From Brachyspira pilosicoli (lineage in GTDB: Bacteria > Spirochaetota > Brachyspiria > Brachyspirales > Brachyspiraceae): a DNA stretch of 64,000 nt. Below are positions 17,133 to 27,089 of this stretch, in pieces (positions within the stretch are counted from its first letter, which is position 1; the number at the start of each line of letters is the position of its first letter). The stretch spans positions 62,001 to 126,000 of the forward strand of contig NZ_SAXY01000030.1 in NCBI RefSeq assembly GCF_008016535.1, read 5' to 3'. Under the pieces are notes generated by a model. That model saw only the letters and a program-made list of their open reading frames with translations, did no database searches and had not been told where the DNA came from. Position numbers and translations under genes: made by a program.

Positions 17133-19466
17133 TTAACTTCTTATATTGCCAACAGTAGGGTCGTATATTACTTCTTCTGGAAGAGTATATATATTGTTAT
17201 TTTGATTATTTCTTTCATTTGTATAAACATTATTTTCATCTAACGGAGCATAATAATAATCTTCTTCTTCATCTGCCATATTAGTTATATCATTATTATT
17301 ATTTCTTCTAGTACCGCTTCTTATATGGTCAATATTACATTGAGTGCTAAGGTCAATATTTCCTCCAACAGTAAGAGGAGTAGTATTAATACAAGTATGA
17401 TTTCTAGGAAGTCCAGAATCCTGACAAATCTCTACAATAAAAACATCTTCTGGCACTTTCCAATGAAACTCTCTTTTATCTAGAGGCGTAATAGCATCTA
17501 AATATTGAAATGTAGCCAAAGCAGTAGTAGCTCCTCCTGTAACATTATTAGGAAGAACATCATTTCTATCGCTTCCAATCCAAGCAACAGTTACAATCTC
17601 ATCATTATAGGCAACAAACCAGTTATCTCTATGCTCACTTGTAGTACCTGTTTTAGCAGAATATGAAGGACTTTGAAAACCATATGTACTAGCACTTCTA
17701 TATGCTGTGCCTCCGGGAGCTATTACTTTTTGAAGAGTGGAGTTTAAAAAATAATATGATGCTTGTGAAGTTGAGCTTATTTTTTTTAGAGTTCTATCTG
17801 CAAGAGCTGTTACACTTAATTCATTTCCATCTATATCTATTACTTTATCTACTATATAGTTATTGTATCTTACGCCATTATTAGCAAGCCCCCCATAAGC
17901 AGTAGCTAAATCTAAAGGACTCATCTCTATAGTACCTAATCCAATAGACAATGCATTTGGTATATATGCATCATCTCCAAAAAACTCTCTCGCATGATCA
18001 ACAAAATAAGTAAGCCCAATATCATTTAATAATTTAACAGCAACAGTGTTTATAGATTTTGTTAAAGCAGTTTCTAAAGTAATTTCGCCCATATATCTTC
18101 TATTAAAGTTTCTAGGAGAATATGCAGGCTTACCCGGTCCTTGCGGGTAACTGTAATTTGTATCAAGCATAGTAGAAAAAGGCTGAGCACCTCCTTCAAA
18201 TGCATACAAATATATAAAAGGCTTTATTACACTTCCTATTTGTCTTTTTGCCTGCACTGCCCTATTAAACTGGTTTTGCAAAGTGTATCCGTCCCCTCCT
18301 ATCATTACAAGTACACCGCCTGTTTTAGGGTCTATAGAAACCATTGCACCTTGATAGCTTCTGTTTGAAGCAGATGCTTGAAGATTTCTTATTTTTTCTT
18401 TCATCACAGCATCTGCCACTCTGTAATATCTTTCATTTATTGTTGTATATATTTTAAGCCCAGATAAAGCAAGCTCATCTTTGTTAAAATAATTTAAAAG
18501 CTCTTGCCTAACATATTCATTAGCATAGGGTGTTCTGTTTACAGTCATTTTCCACTGAGCACCTTTTACCTGTTTGCTAATGTTTGTATATTTTTGGTCG
18601 AATAATTCTAATTCTGCATTTTTAGTGTTTTCATCTATCACTTTATTTTTAACGAGTCTTGATAAAATTTGTTCAACTTTTTTTCTGCTGTTGTCTGGAT
18701 TATTTACTATAGAATAATATGTAGGGTTTGGAAGCATACCAACCATTATGGCAAATTCTAATAATCTGCATTGCCTTAAAGGTTTCTGAAAATAATAATT
18801 AGCAGCTGCCTCAAAACCATAATTTCCATCTCCCAAATAAACAGTATTAAAATACATAGCAAGTATTTCTTTTTTTGTATATTTAGCCTCTATTTCTCTT
18901 GCCGCAAACATTTCAAATAATTTTCTCTCTATTGTTCTTTCACTTTTTGTAAATAATAATTTTGCTAATTGCTGTGTGAGAGTAGAACCTCCTCCAACTA
19001 TCTTTCTCGTTAGAATAGTCTGTATTGCTAAATATGCAGACCTAAAATAGTTTATACCCTTATGCGAATAAAATTTTTGGTCTTCCATTAAAAGAAGTGT
19101 TTTTTCTAATAGTGGATTAATATCATCAACATTTACAACCTCATAAGCAGGAGGCATATATTCCCCTATGAGTATATTGTTTTTATCATAAATCTTTGTA
19201 GGAGGAGAATCACCAAAAGGGTTTAGAGGATTAAAATATCTTATTCTCTTTTCATTTCCTCTTATTACTATTATATTGTAATATTCCTCAAGCATAGCCA
19301 TACTTTGATCTCTTTTAGAACCCCAATCTTTATAAATATTTCCTACATACAAACTAACTATTATGCCGCCAACAGCAGAGATTAAAAGTACAACAATGAA
19401 TATGCTTATTAAAAATTTTTTAAGTTTTGATTTTTTCTTTTTTATAGTTTTATCTTTACTAATCAT
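17133..19466 (-). CDS. Class A penicillin-binding protein (PBP1A-like)
   Basis: 777 residues: an N-terminal cytoplasmic basic stretch and one membrane anchor (about 17-40), a glycosyltransferase family 51 domain (MEDQKFYSHKGINY about 127; GGGSTLTQQLAKLLF about 157), and a transpeptidase domain with the SxxK motif as GSVIKPF (about 412), SxN as KSINTVAV (about 468) and the KTGT box SAKTGTTSE (about 605). It polymerises and crosslinks peptidoglycan on the periplasmic face. The C-terminal tail is Asn/Glu/Tyr-rich. It is transcribed alone, behind the transketolase terminator. Confidence 0.93.
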   Translation of the reverse strand: MISKDKTIKKKKSKLKKFLISIFIVVLLISAVGGIIVSLYVGNIYKDWGSKRDQSMAMLEEYYNIIVIRGNEKRIRYFNPLNPFGDSPPTKIYDKNNILIGEYMPPAYEVVNVDDINPLLEKTLLLMEDQKFYSHKGINYFRSAYLAIQTILTRKIVGGGSTLTQQLAKLLFTKSERTIERKLFEMFAAREIEAKYTKKEILAMYFNTVYLGDGNYGFEAAANYYFQKPLRQCRLLEFAIMVGMLPNPTYYSIVNNPDNSRKKVEQILSRLVKNKVIDENTKNAELELFDQKYTNISKQVKGAQWKMTVNRTPYANEYVRQELLNYFNKDELALSGLKIYTTINERYYRVADAVMKEKIRNLQASASNRSYQGAMVSIDPKTGGVLVMIGGDGYTLQNQFNRAVQAKRQIGSVIKPFIYLYAFEGGAQPFSTMLDTNYSYPQGPGKPAYSPRNFNRRYMGEITLETALTKSINTVAVKLLNDIGLTYFVDHAREFFGDDAYIPNALSIGLGTIEMSPLDLATAYGGLANNGVRYNNYIVDKVIDIDGNELSVTALADRTLKKISSTSQASYYFLNSTLQKVIAPGGTAYRSASTYGFQSPSYSAKTGTTSEHRDNWFVAYNDEIVTVAWIGSDRNDVLPNNVTGGATTALATFQYLDAITPLDKREFHWKVPEDVFIVEICQDSGLPRNHTCINTTPLTVGGNIDLSTQCNIDHIRSGTRRNNNNDITNMADEEEDYYYAPLDENNVYTNERNNQNNNIYTLPEEVIYDPTVGNIRS

Positions 19467-19592
19467 TATACACCAATTAACATAATATTTTTTTAATATA
19501 ATACTATGATATAATTAACTTTGCAAGCTAATATACATCAATTTTTTGTATCTTATAAAAAACAAATCCTTAATAAATATAGTAAAAAATAC

Positions 19593-19634
19593 AAAAAAAG
19601 CATCAATAATAATAATATTATATGATGCTCTTTT
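19593..19634 (-). terminator. Terminator of the transketolase operon
   Basis: Read on the minus strand, GAGCATCA pairs with TGATGCTT over an AT loop and is followed by a T run. It lies just after the stop of the C-terminal transketolase gene; the plus strand also carries a T run, so it may work in both directions. Confidence 0.75.
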
Positions 19635-19660
19635 TTATTTTACATAAAATTTAAGAATAA

Positions 19661-20608
19661 TTATTTAATTACTTCTTTTACTCTGCTTAAAACATTTTCT
19701 CCAGATACACCATATTTTACTTTTAATTCTGTAGATTTACCAGATTCAGTGAAAGTGTCTCTGCATCCAACTATTTTTAAAGGAGCAGCATCTTTATACT
19801 CAGCAAGCACCTCAGCTACAGCACTTCCCAAACCACCTATAACGCTATGATTCTCTAAAGTTACAACACATTTAACTTGTTTAGCATTTTCTACTATATT
19901 TTTAGTGTCTAAAGGTTTTAAAGAACGAACATGTATTAAACGATAAGTGATGTTATTTTTCTCTAATAAATTAACAGCATCCACTGCCTGTTCAAAAGAA
20001 GAACCATCAAAAAATAATGCAACATCATCACCAGTTTTAGCTATTTCTTTATTTGTAATATCAAAATTAGCCTCTTCAGGAGAGTTATAAATAATAGGTA
20101 CAGGCTCTCTTGATACTCTTATATAATAAAGCCCTTTATTATTGAAAGCATAATTAATAGCAGATTTAACATCATTTTCATCAAGAGGAAGAAGTACATT
20201 CATATTTGGTATACAACGTATTATAGCCATATCCTGTGTAGCTTGGTGGCTTGCACCGTCAGGACCAGCATCTAAACCTGGGTGAGTAGCTATAATTTTA
20301 AGATTAGCTTTAGTGTAGGCAGCCTGTCTAATTTGAGTCCATACAGTACCGCTTGCAAATATAGCAAAATTAACATATACAGGATACATTCCTTCCAATG
20401 CTAAACCAGTAGCAGCACTTAAAGAACTTTGCTCACCAATACCCAATTCCCAATAATTTTTTGGAAAAGTTTTAGTTACATCATAAGCAGATGTTGATGT
20501 ACCTAAATCATTATCTATTACAATTATCTTATTATTTTTTTCTATTAAACTAGTTAAATGTTTACCTATTACCGCTCTAGGAGCAGAAGTTTTTTCTATG
20601 TTTATCAT
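19661..20608 (-). CDS. Transketolase, C-terminal subunit
   Basis: 315 residues holding the pyrimidine-binding and C-terminal domains of transketolase. ELGIGEQSSLSAATGLALEG (about 55-74) carries the catalytic glutamate that activates thiamine diphosphate, and the HPGLDAGPDGASHQ segment (about 108-121) matches the family. With the N-terminal subunit encoded 21 nt upstream it forms the split enzyme typical of many anaerobes, moving two-carbon ketol units in the non-oxidative pentose phosphate pathway. The ATG at 20608 follows an AAGGGG site. Confidence 0.92.
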   Translation of the reverse strand: MINIEKTSAPRAVIGKHLTSLIEKNNKIIVIDNDLGTSTSAYDVTKTFPKNYWELGIGEQSSLSAATGLALEGMYPVYVNFAIFASGTVWTQIRQAAYTKANLKIIATHPGLDAGPDGASHQATQDMAIIRCIPNMNVLLPLDENDVKSAINYAFNNKGLYYIRVSREPVPIIYNSPEEANFDITNKEIAKTGDDVALFFDGSSFEQAVDAVNLLEKNNITYRLIHVRSLKPLDTKNIVENAKQVKCVVTLENHSVIGGLGSAVAEVLAEYKDAAPLKIVGCRDTFTESGKSTELKVKYGVSGENVLSRVKEVIK

Positions 20609-20629
20609 AAATATTATTCCCCTTTTTTA

Positions 20630-21436
20630 TTACATATCTAAATCTTTTTTTGCTTGCTCAAAATCTTTATCATTTATAGTTAAAGAATGGCAATTAGGGT
20701 TATTTTCCAAGAAAGAAACACCTTTACCTTTTACAGTTTTCATTATAATAGCAACAGGTTTTCCGCTTAATGTATCTAATTTGTCTAATGCTTCAACAAC
20801 ATCTTTCATATTGTTTCCGTCTTTTACTGTTATAACATTCCAATTAAAGCTTTTGAATTTATCTTCTAAAGAGCCTAAATTAATAACTTCATTAACAGGG
20901 TCATGTGAAGATAGTCCATTATTATCTATAATAGCAACTAAATTGTCTAATTTAAAATGAGCAGCTTGTTGGGTAGTTTCCCAAATTTGTCCTTCATGAA
21001 GTTCAGCATCACCACATAAAGCAAATATCTTATTAGGGTTATTGTTAAACTTTCTAGCATAAGCCATACCCATAGCCACAGCTAACCCCTGACCTAAAAG
21101 ACCAGTATTCATCTCTGTTTCTGGTATCTTATTGATATCTGGGTGTCCTTGAAGATGACTGTTAATATGCTTTAATGTTTTTAGCTCTTCCATAGGTATA
21201 ATTCCTAGATTAGCTAATATAGCATATTGCATAACAACAACATGTCCTTTAGATAATACAAAACGAGATCTGCCGCTTTCTTTAAAATTAATATATTTGT
21301 CATATACAGCAACAGCCATATCCATAGCAGATAAAGATCCGCCTATATGTGCAACACCTTTTGCATCATACACCATTTGAAGAAATATTTGTCTGCATTT
21401 TTTTGCTTTTTTTTCTAATTCTTCTATAGAACTCAT
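20630..21436 (-). CDS. Transketolase, N-terminal subunit
   Basis: 268 residues carrying the thiamine diphosphate-binding domain. VLSKGHVVVMQYA (about 62-74), TGLLGQGLAVAMGMAYA (about 111-127), the GDAELHEGQIWE metal/diphosphate block (about 142-153) and IDNNGLSS (about 170-177) are diagnostic. It pairs with the C-terminal subunit gene 21 nt downstream. GGAGG precedes the ATG at 21436. The operon ends at the terminator at 19593-19634. Confidence 0.92.
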   Translation of the reverse strand: MSSIEELEKKAKKCRQIFLQMVYDAKGVAHIGGSLSAMDMAVAVYDKYINFKESGRSRFVLSKGHVVVMQYAILANLGIIPMEELKTLKHINSHLQGHPDINKIPETEMNTGLLGQGLAVAMGMAYARKFNNNPNKIFALCGDAELHEGQIWETTQQAAHFKLDNLVAIIDNNGLSSHDPVNEVINLGSLEDKFKSFNWNVITVKDGNNMKDVVEALDKLDTLSGKPVAIIMKTVKGKGVSFLENNPNCHSLTINDKDFEQAKKDLDM

Positions 21437-21560
21437 TAAAAATCCTCCAATTTAATACTAAAATTGAATTATTAAAACTAAATAATTAGTTTATACTTCA
21501 AATGTAATTATATAGATTTACTAAAAAAAATTCAATATGATATATTTTCATAATATAATA

Positions 21561-21598
21561 AAAGAACCCCATAATAATAAATATCAAAGGATTCTAAA
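21561..21598 (-). terminator. Terminator after the NhaC-family gene
   Basis: On the minus strand AGAATCC pairs with GGGTTCT around an AT-rich loop, followed by TTTTATT. It lies about 23 nt beyond the antiporter stop. Confidence 0.6.
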
Positions 21599-21620
21599 AT
21601 TTTTTAATATTTAAAAATAG

Positions 21621-23255
21621 TTATTTTTTTAATGCATTAGACATTTTTTTATTATAAAATTTAGGAGCTAATATTGCCATTATACACATTATTACAAAAC
21701 CTGTTAACAAAGAGAAGAAAGGATTTAAAGTGATACCTCCAACTATAACTCCCACAAATGAAGCAATAGCTACCAAACTTGCATAAGGAAGCTGTGTGCT
21801 AACATGTTCAAGTAAAGGGCAGTTACTTCCAGTAGAAGAAAGTATTGTAGTATCAGATATAGGAGAACAGTGGTCGCCAAATACAGCACCAGAAACTAAA
21901 GAACCTACACTAATGAGTAGTACATTCAAAAGCTGATCTCCTGTATAACCATTAGCATTAGCAAGACCTGTAGCAATAGGTATCACTATAGGAATAAGTA
22001 TAGCAAAAGTACCCCAGCTTGTTCCAGTAGAGAAAGCTATAACACATCCAAGCAAATAACCAATAGCAGGAAGCAGCCAAAGCGGGAAACCGCCACCTTT
22101 AACCACCTCAGATAAGAAAGAAGCTAATCCTAAACCGCCTTCTTCTGGTGATGATTTTATAACATTACCAATAGTCCAAGCCAAAGCTAATACAACCAAA
22201 GCAGGCACCATAGATTTTATACCTTCCATTATGGCATTACCAGCAGAACGAACACTTAAAAGTTTTCTTGCAACATAATAAATATACATTATCATAAGCG
22301 AAATAACTGCTCCATAAAATAAAGCCTTAGAAGCATCTGTTTGTATAAAAGCATTTGTAACAGTAGTGCTGTTAAAAGCTTGAGATAAAGTTTCTATACC
22401 GTCAGAGCCAATTAAACCCATATATGTAGTAATAGGGAACATTGCTATACAAGCCAATATTAATACCAATATAGCTATAACCATATCATACCACTTAGCA
22501 CTGTCGCCTGAAATAGTCTCTAAATTACCAGGACAAGAACCATACAAATCCTCATTAAATAATTTGCCGTTAGCCGCATCATCTTCACTTCTTTTCATAG
22601 GGCCGAAATCTTTAAAAAACAAAGATATAAGAACTACAAAAGCCAAAGCTAAAAGAGGATAAACAGAATAAGGTATCATCTTTATAAAGAATATAAACTC
22701 ACTCATATTCAAAGATTCAAACCCATTAGAATCTCTAATATAACTCATCACCGTTACAACCCAAGTAGATATAGGGGCAAGTATACAAACAGGAGCAGCA
22801 GTAGAATCTAATATATAAGCAAGTTTAGCCCTAGAAATCTTTTTTTCATCGAAAGCAGGACGCATTACAGTACCCACAGAAAGACTATTAAAATAATCAT
22901 CTATAAATATAATAAGCCCAAAAAACCAAGTAAATATTAATACACTCTTTTTAGTTTTAAGGTATTTGCTAGCCCATAAACCAAAAGCCTTAGTAGCACC
23001 TGTTTTTGAAAGCATGCTAACAAATGCACCAAGCAAAGCACAAAATAAAAGTATTCTCACATTCCAAGAATCCCCAGTCATAGCAGCAACTTTATCGGTA
23101 AATATAGTGATAGCAGTAAATATGTTTCCATGTGAAAGTATTAAAGTACCAGAAAGTATACCAACCGTTAAAGAGATTATTACCTCTTTTGTAAGAAGGG
23201 CGAGTATTATAGCCAAAAGCGGCGGTATAATACCAAATAAACCGTAATGTTCCAT
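21621..23255 (-). CDS. NhaC-family Na+/H+ antiporter-like transporter
   Basis: About 544 residues from the ATG at 23255, chosen because AGGAG lies 11 nt upstream and the 13 codons before it overlap the leader terminator region. It has about 12 hydrophobic segments. Family signs are GLIIFIDDYFNSLSVGTVMRP (about 115-135), FSTGTSWGTFAI (about 407-418) and VFGDHCSPISDTT (about 453-465). Members exchange Na+ for H+, and some relatives carry amino or organic acids instead (for example lactate/malate or tyrosine/tyramine-type exchange). The gene sits behind a promoter, a 17-residue leader peptide and a terminator that look like an attenuator, which would suit an amino-acid-linked substrate better than Na+/H+ alone. 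Confidence 0.88.
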   Translation of the reverse strand: MEHYGLFGIIPPLLAIILALLTKEVIISLTVGILSGTLILSHGNIFTAITIFTDKVAAMTGDSWNVRILLFCALLGAFVSMLSKTGATKAFGLWASKYLKTKKSVLIFTWFFGLIIFIDDYFNSLSVGTVMRPAFDEKKISRAKLAYILDSTAAPVCILAPISTWVVTVMSYIRDSNGFESLNMSEFIFFIKMIPYSVYPLLALAFVVLISLFFKDFGPMKRSEDDAANGKLFNEDLYGSCPGNLETISGDSAKWYDMVIAILVLILACIAMFPITTYMGLIGSDGIETLSQAFNSTTVTNAFIQTDASKALFYGAVISLMIMYIYYVARKLLSVRSAGNAIMEGIKSMVPALVVLALAWTIGNVIKSSPEEGGLGLASFLSEVVKGGGFPLWLLPAIGYLLGCVIAFSTGTSWGTFAILIPIVIPIATGLANANGYTGDQLLNVLLISVGSLVSGAVFGDHCSPISDTTILSSTGSNCPLLEHVSTQLPYASLVAIASFVGVIVGGITLNPFFSLLTGFVIMCIMAILAPKFYNKKMSNALKK

Positions 23256-23299
23256 TTTTTGAGTAACTCCTATTTTTTTATATATTACATTCAAATAAA

Positions 23300-23326
23300 A
23301 AAGCCCCCTATATTTAAGGGAGCTTT
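23300..23326 (-). terminator. Attenuator terminator upstream of the NhaC-family gene
   Basis: AAAGCTCCC (23326-23318) pairs with GGGGGCTTT (23308-23300) across TTAAATATA, followed by a T run. It lies between a short leader ORF and the antiporter start, with no other gene to terminate, so it should gate transcription into the antiporter gene. Confidence 0.8.
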
Positions 23327-23371
23327 TAAATTGCTAAACCACGAATAATGAATAAATAATTTAACACTCCC
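23318..23371 (-). promoter_or_regulatory. Predicted antiterminator pairing in the NhaC leader
   Basis: GGGAGTGTTAAATT (23371-23358), which spans the last leader codons and stop, is complementary to AATTTAAAAGCTCCC (23332-23318) except for a small internal loop. The second strand contains the whole 5' arm of the terminator, so the two structures are mutually exclusive. A ribosome reaching the leader stop would cover the first strand and favour the terminator. Confidence 0.65.
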
Positions 23372-23414
23372 AAACGATAAGAGGTTTATTTTGTTTCTTA
23401 AATTTATTCATCAT
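23361..23414 (-). CDS. Leader peptide MMNKFKKQNKPLIVWEC
   Basis: A 17-codon ORF with an AGTAGGAAA site directly before its double ATG at 23414. It lies just downstream of a promoter at 23442-23470 and just upstream of an intrinsic terminator. The end of the peptide holds Pro-Leu-Ile-Val-Trp-Glu-Cys, and its last codons form one strand of a predicted antiterminator. This is the layout of ribosome-mediated attenuation. Which residue is sensed is not obvious: stalling at the Leu/Ile/Val codons would leave the antiterminator strand partly free, while stalling at Trp would cover it. A nascent-peptide sensor is an alternative. Confidence 0.65.
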   Translation of the reverse strand: MMNKFKKQNKPLIVWEC

Positions 23415-23441
23415 TTTCCTACTTTCTTTTTATAGTAACTG

Positions 23442-23470
23442 ATTCTACTACAAAATATTAACTTTGTCAA
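23442..23470 (-). promoter_or_regulatory. Promoter of the leader peptide / NhaC-family gene
   Basis: TTGACA (23470-23465), 17-nt spacer, TAGAAT (23447-23442). Transcription should start near 23435, about 20 nt before the leader ATG. Confidence 0.75.
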
Positions 23471-23492
23471 TAACAAAAAATAATATAATATG

Positions 23493-23965
23493 TTTAGGAG
23501 CCACAGATATTGCACGTTTTTTAGTTTAAAAAAGTAGATATTCCTTATAATTTAAATTACTAGAAATAAACAAAAATTAATATCTATAAAATAATGTACT
23601 ATAAATCATAAAAAAGCTAATATTAATTATTAATATAGTAAAAAATAAAAAACTATAAGATTTAAAATTTAATATCGGTATTAAAAATTATTCTTAATGT
23701 AAGAAACAATTAAAAGAAATAGGTAAAATAAAAAATAAAACCAAAAAACCTAAAAATAATACAAAAAATATATAAAAATTATATTAAAGAGTTTATATTC
23801 CAGTGGCTTCACTTTGTTATAAGTTGTAGTATAAAGCAGACAAAGACAAGACCAAAAAGAATTTTATAACTTTTGCAATCAAGAATTAACTTTAAAGAAA
23901 TTTAATTTGAAATAAAAAATATGATGATTTTTTTCAATTACAAACGAATACATTATACTTTAAGA
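23493..23965 (+). mobile_element. Internally deleted remnant of the insertion sequence at 4.8 kb
   Basis: Begins with the same terminal repeat (GGAGCCACAGATATTGCACG from 23497), continues through the GATATTCCTTATAA block, then decays into an A-rich stretch. From about 23845 it matches the 3' end of the transposase (ACAAGACCAAAAAGAATTTT, catalytic-Glu region) and the following AAACGAATACA segment. Most of the transposase and the far inverted repeat are gone. Orientation is plus. It fills the gap between the antiporter promoter and the V-ATPase terminator. Confidence 0.75.
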
Positions 23966-24011
23966 AATTAAGTAGTATTTAAATACAATAATAACTCACT
24001 CTTGTGTAATA

Positions 24012-24052
24012 AAAAATCCGCAAGAGCTTGTATATAACTCCTACGGATTTTA
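24012..24052 (-). terminator. Terminator of the V-ATPase operon
   Basis: AAAATCCG pairs with CGGATTTTTT around a 24-nt loop that itself contains complementary GGAGTTATA / TACAAGCTC pieces. It lies about 25 nt after the subunit K stop. T runs on both strands suggest bidirectional action. Confidence 0.8.
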
Positions 24053-24076
24053 TTTATTCACTTTTATTAATTAATA

Positions 24077-24565
<489 letters not shown>

Positions 24566-24610
24566 TTATTTTCTTTTTTAATTATTAAATATTTATATAT
24601 AAAAAACTAA

Positions 24611-26470
24611 TTAAGCTACCTTTTTAAGTGGCTTATACTCTTTTCCGCCGCCCTCAAAACCAACATTATTGTAGAACTCTACAAATGTTAATCTCAAAGG
24701 GTGTACCAAAGCACCAAGTATGTTTAATGCGAATATTGCTATGTGTCCAAATACTAGGAATACAACCATTATAACAGCACCAACACCCGGTATAGCTTTG
24801 AAACTCATGCCTATTTGGTTTATTACTAATGCCAATATAGAACCAGAAGCACCTAAAGCAAACAAACGAATATAAGAAAGTGTGTCCCCCATTATACCAG
24901 TTGCCGCAAAATAAACACCAAGTATAGAGTTTAATACATCTGGCTTTTTACCAACATTAGAAAGTATTACTAAGAATACCAAACCAACAATCATAGCTAT
25001 ATAATATATAGAGCTGAATTGTTTGATAACTTGCATTTTCTGCATATCACCCAAGAACCATAAAACAAGGCTTGGTATAAATAAAAGTTTACCAATAGCT
25101 CCAAATATATCACCTATAGAACTAGTTTTAATTCTATCTATAACACCAACTACTAAAGCAAAACATATATGAAGTACCCCTATAAGTAATGCTGTATTAA
25201 ATGGAGTTAAGAACCAATTTTCTTTTATGTCTGTAATTATTAAATACTTACTTAAAGTAGCAAATAAAGGTATTTGAGTATTAGAAGGTATGCTCACACC
25301 AAAGAAACTACCTCCATTTATAATACCCATAATAGTAGTACATATTCCAAGTGTTAAAGCAAGTATACCAATACCTCTTAATTGTCCCTTTAACACAGTA
25401 AATAATCCTACTAAAGCTACTATAGTTAATACTAAACCATAACCAGAGTCCCCAAAACAATAAGCGAAAAATAACGGATAGAAAACTGCTATCATAGGAG
25501 TTAAATCTATCTCGAAATAATTAGGCAATTGGAACAACTTTGTAATAAGCTCATAAGCAGAAGAATACTTATTGTTTTTAAGCTCAACAGGTACATTATC
25601 ATCTTTTGTAGGCTCTTCCATTATGTAAGCTATTTTTTTGCTGTCGAGTAAAGTTTTAACTTCGCTCTCTTTATCTTTAGGTACATAAGCTTCAACATAA
25701 AGTATCTTGCCTTCAGTAACCTCACTAGCTACAAAACTCTCTTTAGCCTCTTCAAAATGATTCTGCAAATTAAGACTATCAACTTCTTTATTAATAGCTT
25801 CTATATATACCTGATTTTTTATTATATCATTTTCAATATCTTCTATTTTTTTATCAAGTTCAGATATTTGAGTTTTTAATTCATCATAAGATTTATTAGG
25901 CATATTAATAATGTCAAAAGCAATTGCCTCTTCGCTGCCCTCTTTTTTAAAAGCAACAAAATAAACCTTACCAGCCTCTTCTTTTATAGCATAAGTAAAT
26001 ATGCCGCCAAAATTATAAGCTTCATACTCTTTTATAGGAGCATTAAAAAATGATATATCATAAGAAGTTTTTTCTTTTAAGTTGTTAATCTTATCAAAGC
26101 TAAAACTTCCAAAAGGAGCTATAATAGATAATTCTTTTTTAAGATTATCTCTTTCAGCTTTTAATTTATCAGAAGATTGAGATAACTGTAAAATATTGTC
26201 TATTACATCAGATGCTTTTTTATTAGTATCAGCTGCTTTTAGGCTAGATATATCTTTTTTAGCTTTTTTAGCATCAGATAAAGCATTATTTATAATAGTT
26301 TTAGCTCTATTAGCATCATTTTTTTGAGCGGCAATATTTTCTATATTTTCAGATGAAACGCCGTTAGCAATTTCTATATGCACAACTCCAAGAGAAGCTA
26401 AATCATTTAGAGTTTTTTCCCTATCCTCATGAAAGACAAAGAGAGAGAGTTTCTTCATTTTTCTAATCAT
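24611..26470 (-). CDS. V-type ATPase subunit I (a-type stator)
   Basis: 619 residues: an N-terminal cytoplasmic half (about 1-320) with long coiled coils, and a C-terminal half with about seven membrane helices. The LSYIRLFALGASGSILALVIN segment (about 535-555) carries the conserved arginine needed for ion release from the rotor. It forms the stator ion channel beside subunit K. Its start overlaps the end of the subunit D gene by 4 nt (ATGA), indicating translational coupling. Confidence 0.93.
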   Translation of the reverse strand: MIRKMKKLSLFVFHEDREKTLNDLASLGVVHIEIANGVSSENIENIAAQKNDANRAKTIINNALSDAKKAKKDISSLKAADTNKKASDVIDNILQLSQSSDKLKAERDNLKKELSIIAPFGSFSFDKINNLKEKTSYDISFFNAPIKEYEAYNFGGIFTYAIKEEAGKVYFVAFKKEGSEEAIAFDIINMPNKSYDELKTQISELDKKIEDIENDIIKNQVYIEAINKEVDSLNLQNHFEEAKESFVASEVTEGKILYVEAYVPKDKESEVKTLLDSKKIAYIMEEPTKDDNVPVELKNNKYSSAYELITKLFQLPNYFEIDLTPMIAVFYPLFFAYCFGDSGYGLVLTIVALVGLFTVLKGQLRGIGILALTLGICTTIMGIINGGSFFGVSIPSNTQIPLFATLSKYLIITDIKENWFLTPFNTALLIGVLHICFALVVGVIDRIKTSSIGDIFGAIGKLLFIPSLVLWFLGDMQKMQVIKQFSSIYYIAMIVGLVFLVILSNVGKKPDVLNSILGVYFAATGIMGDTLSYIRLFALGASGSILALVINQIGMSFKAIPGVGAVIMVVFLVFGHIAIFALNILGALVHPLRLTFVEFYNNVGFEGGGKEYKPLKKVA

Positions 26471-27066
26471 AAAGACGCCTCCTTAGCTCTGTTTCTTTCT
26501 TTTACTATCTTTTGAGAAGACTTACTTAAATTTTCTTCATCTTCCATATACCTTTTAATTTTGATTATAGCTGTTTTATACTCAGGAATTTGTACTTTCT
26601 CATAAAGGTTAACTTTCTGAGTAGTTTTTTTCCTAGCATAAGCCAAAGCATTAAGCCTATTTTCTGTCATTTCAATTTTTATTTGTAATGTCATAAGCAG
26701 CTCAAACATATTAATGGCAAGCCTAATCCAAGAAGGCATATTAAACATGCTGACATTTTCAATATCAAAGTCTATTCCTGTTAATATAGAAACCTTAACA
26801 CCCGCAATATTTTTTTTCTCAGAGTTTACATTTCTAATCTTAACAATCTCAGGAAACTCAGTCCAAAAACCATTATAGTTTTGATTTTGTTTCACAAGGG
26901 CTTGATATTCTTCTTTAAGTAATTCAATCTCAGCGGTAATCTTTCTCACCTCAAGACGAAGTGCTGCCTCTTTACTTTTCAAAGTAGGCAAAGCTTTCTC
27001 ACGAATGGAAAGCTGGCGTCTTAGGTTTTGAAGAGCCGTTTTATTGTATTGAAACTTTAATGCCAT
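26467..27066 (-). CDS. V-type ATPase subunit D (central stalk)
   Basis: 199 residues, almost entirely two long coiled-coil helices at the ends (about 10-70 and 125-195), as expected for the rotor shaft inside the A3B3 head. NALAYARKKTTQKVN (about 138-152) fits the conserved NALE-type region of the family. It lies 23 nt after subunit B and overlaps subunit I by 4 nt. Confidence 0.92.
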   Translation of the reverse strand: MALKFQYNKTALQNLRRQLSIREKALPTLKSKEAALRLEVRKITAEIELLKEEYQALVKQNQNYNGFWTEFPEIVKIRNVNSEKKNIAGVKVSILTGIDFDIENVSMFNMPSWIRLAINMFELLMTLQIKIEMTENRLNALAYARKKTTQKVNLYEKVQIPEYKTAIIKIKRYMEDEENLSKSSQKIVKERNRAKEASL

Positions 27067-27089
27067 ATTTTTTAACCTACTTTTAAAAA

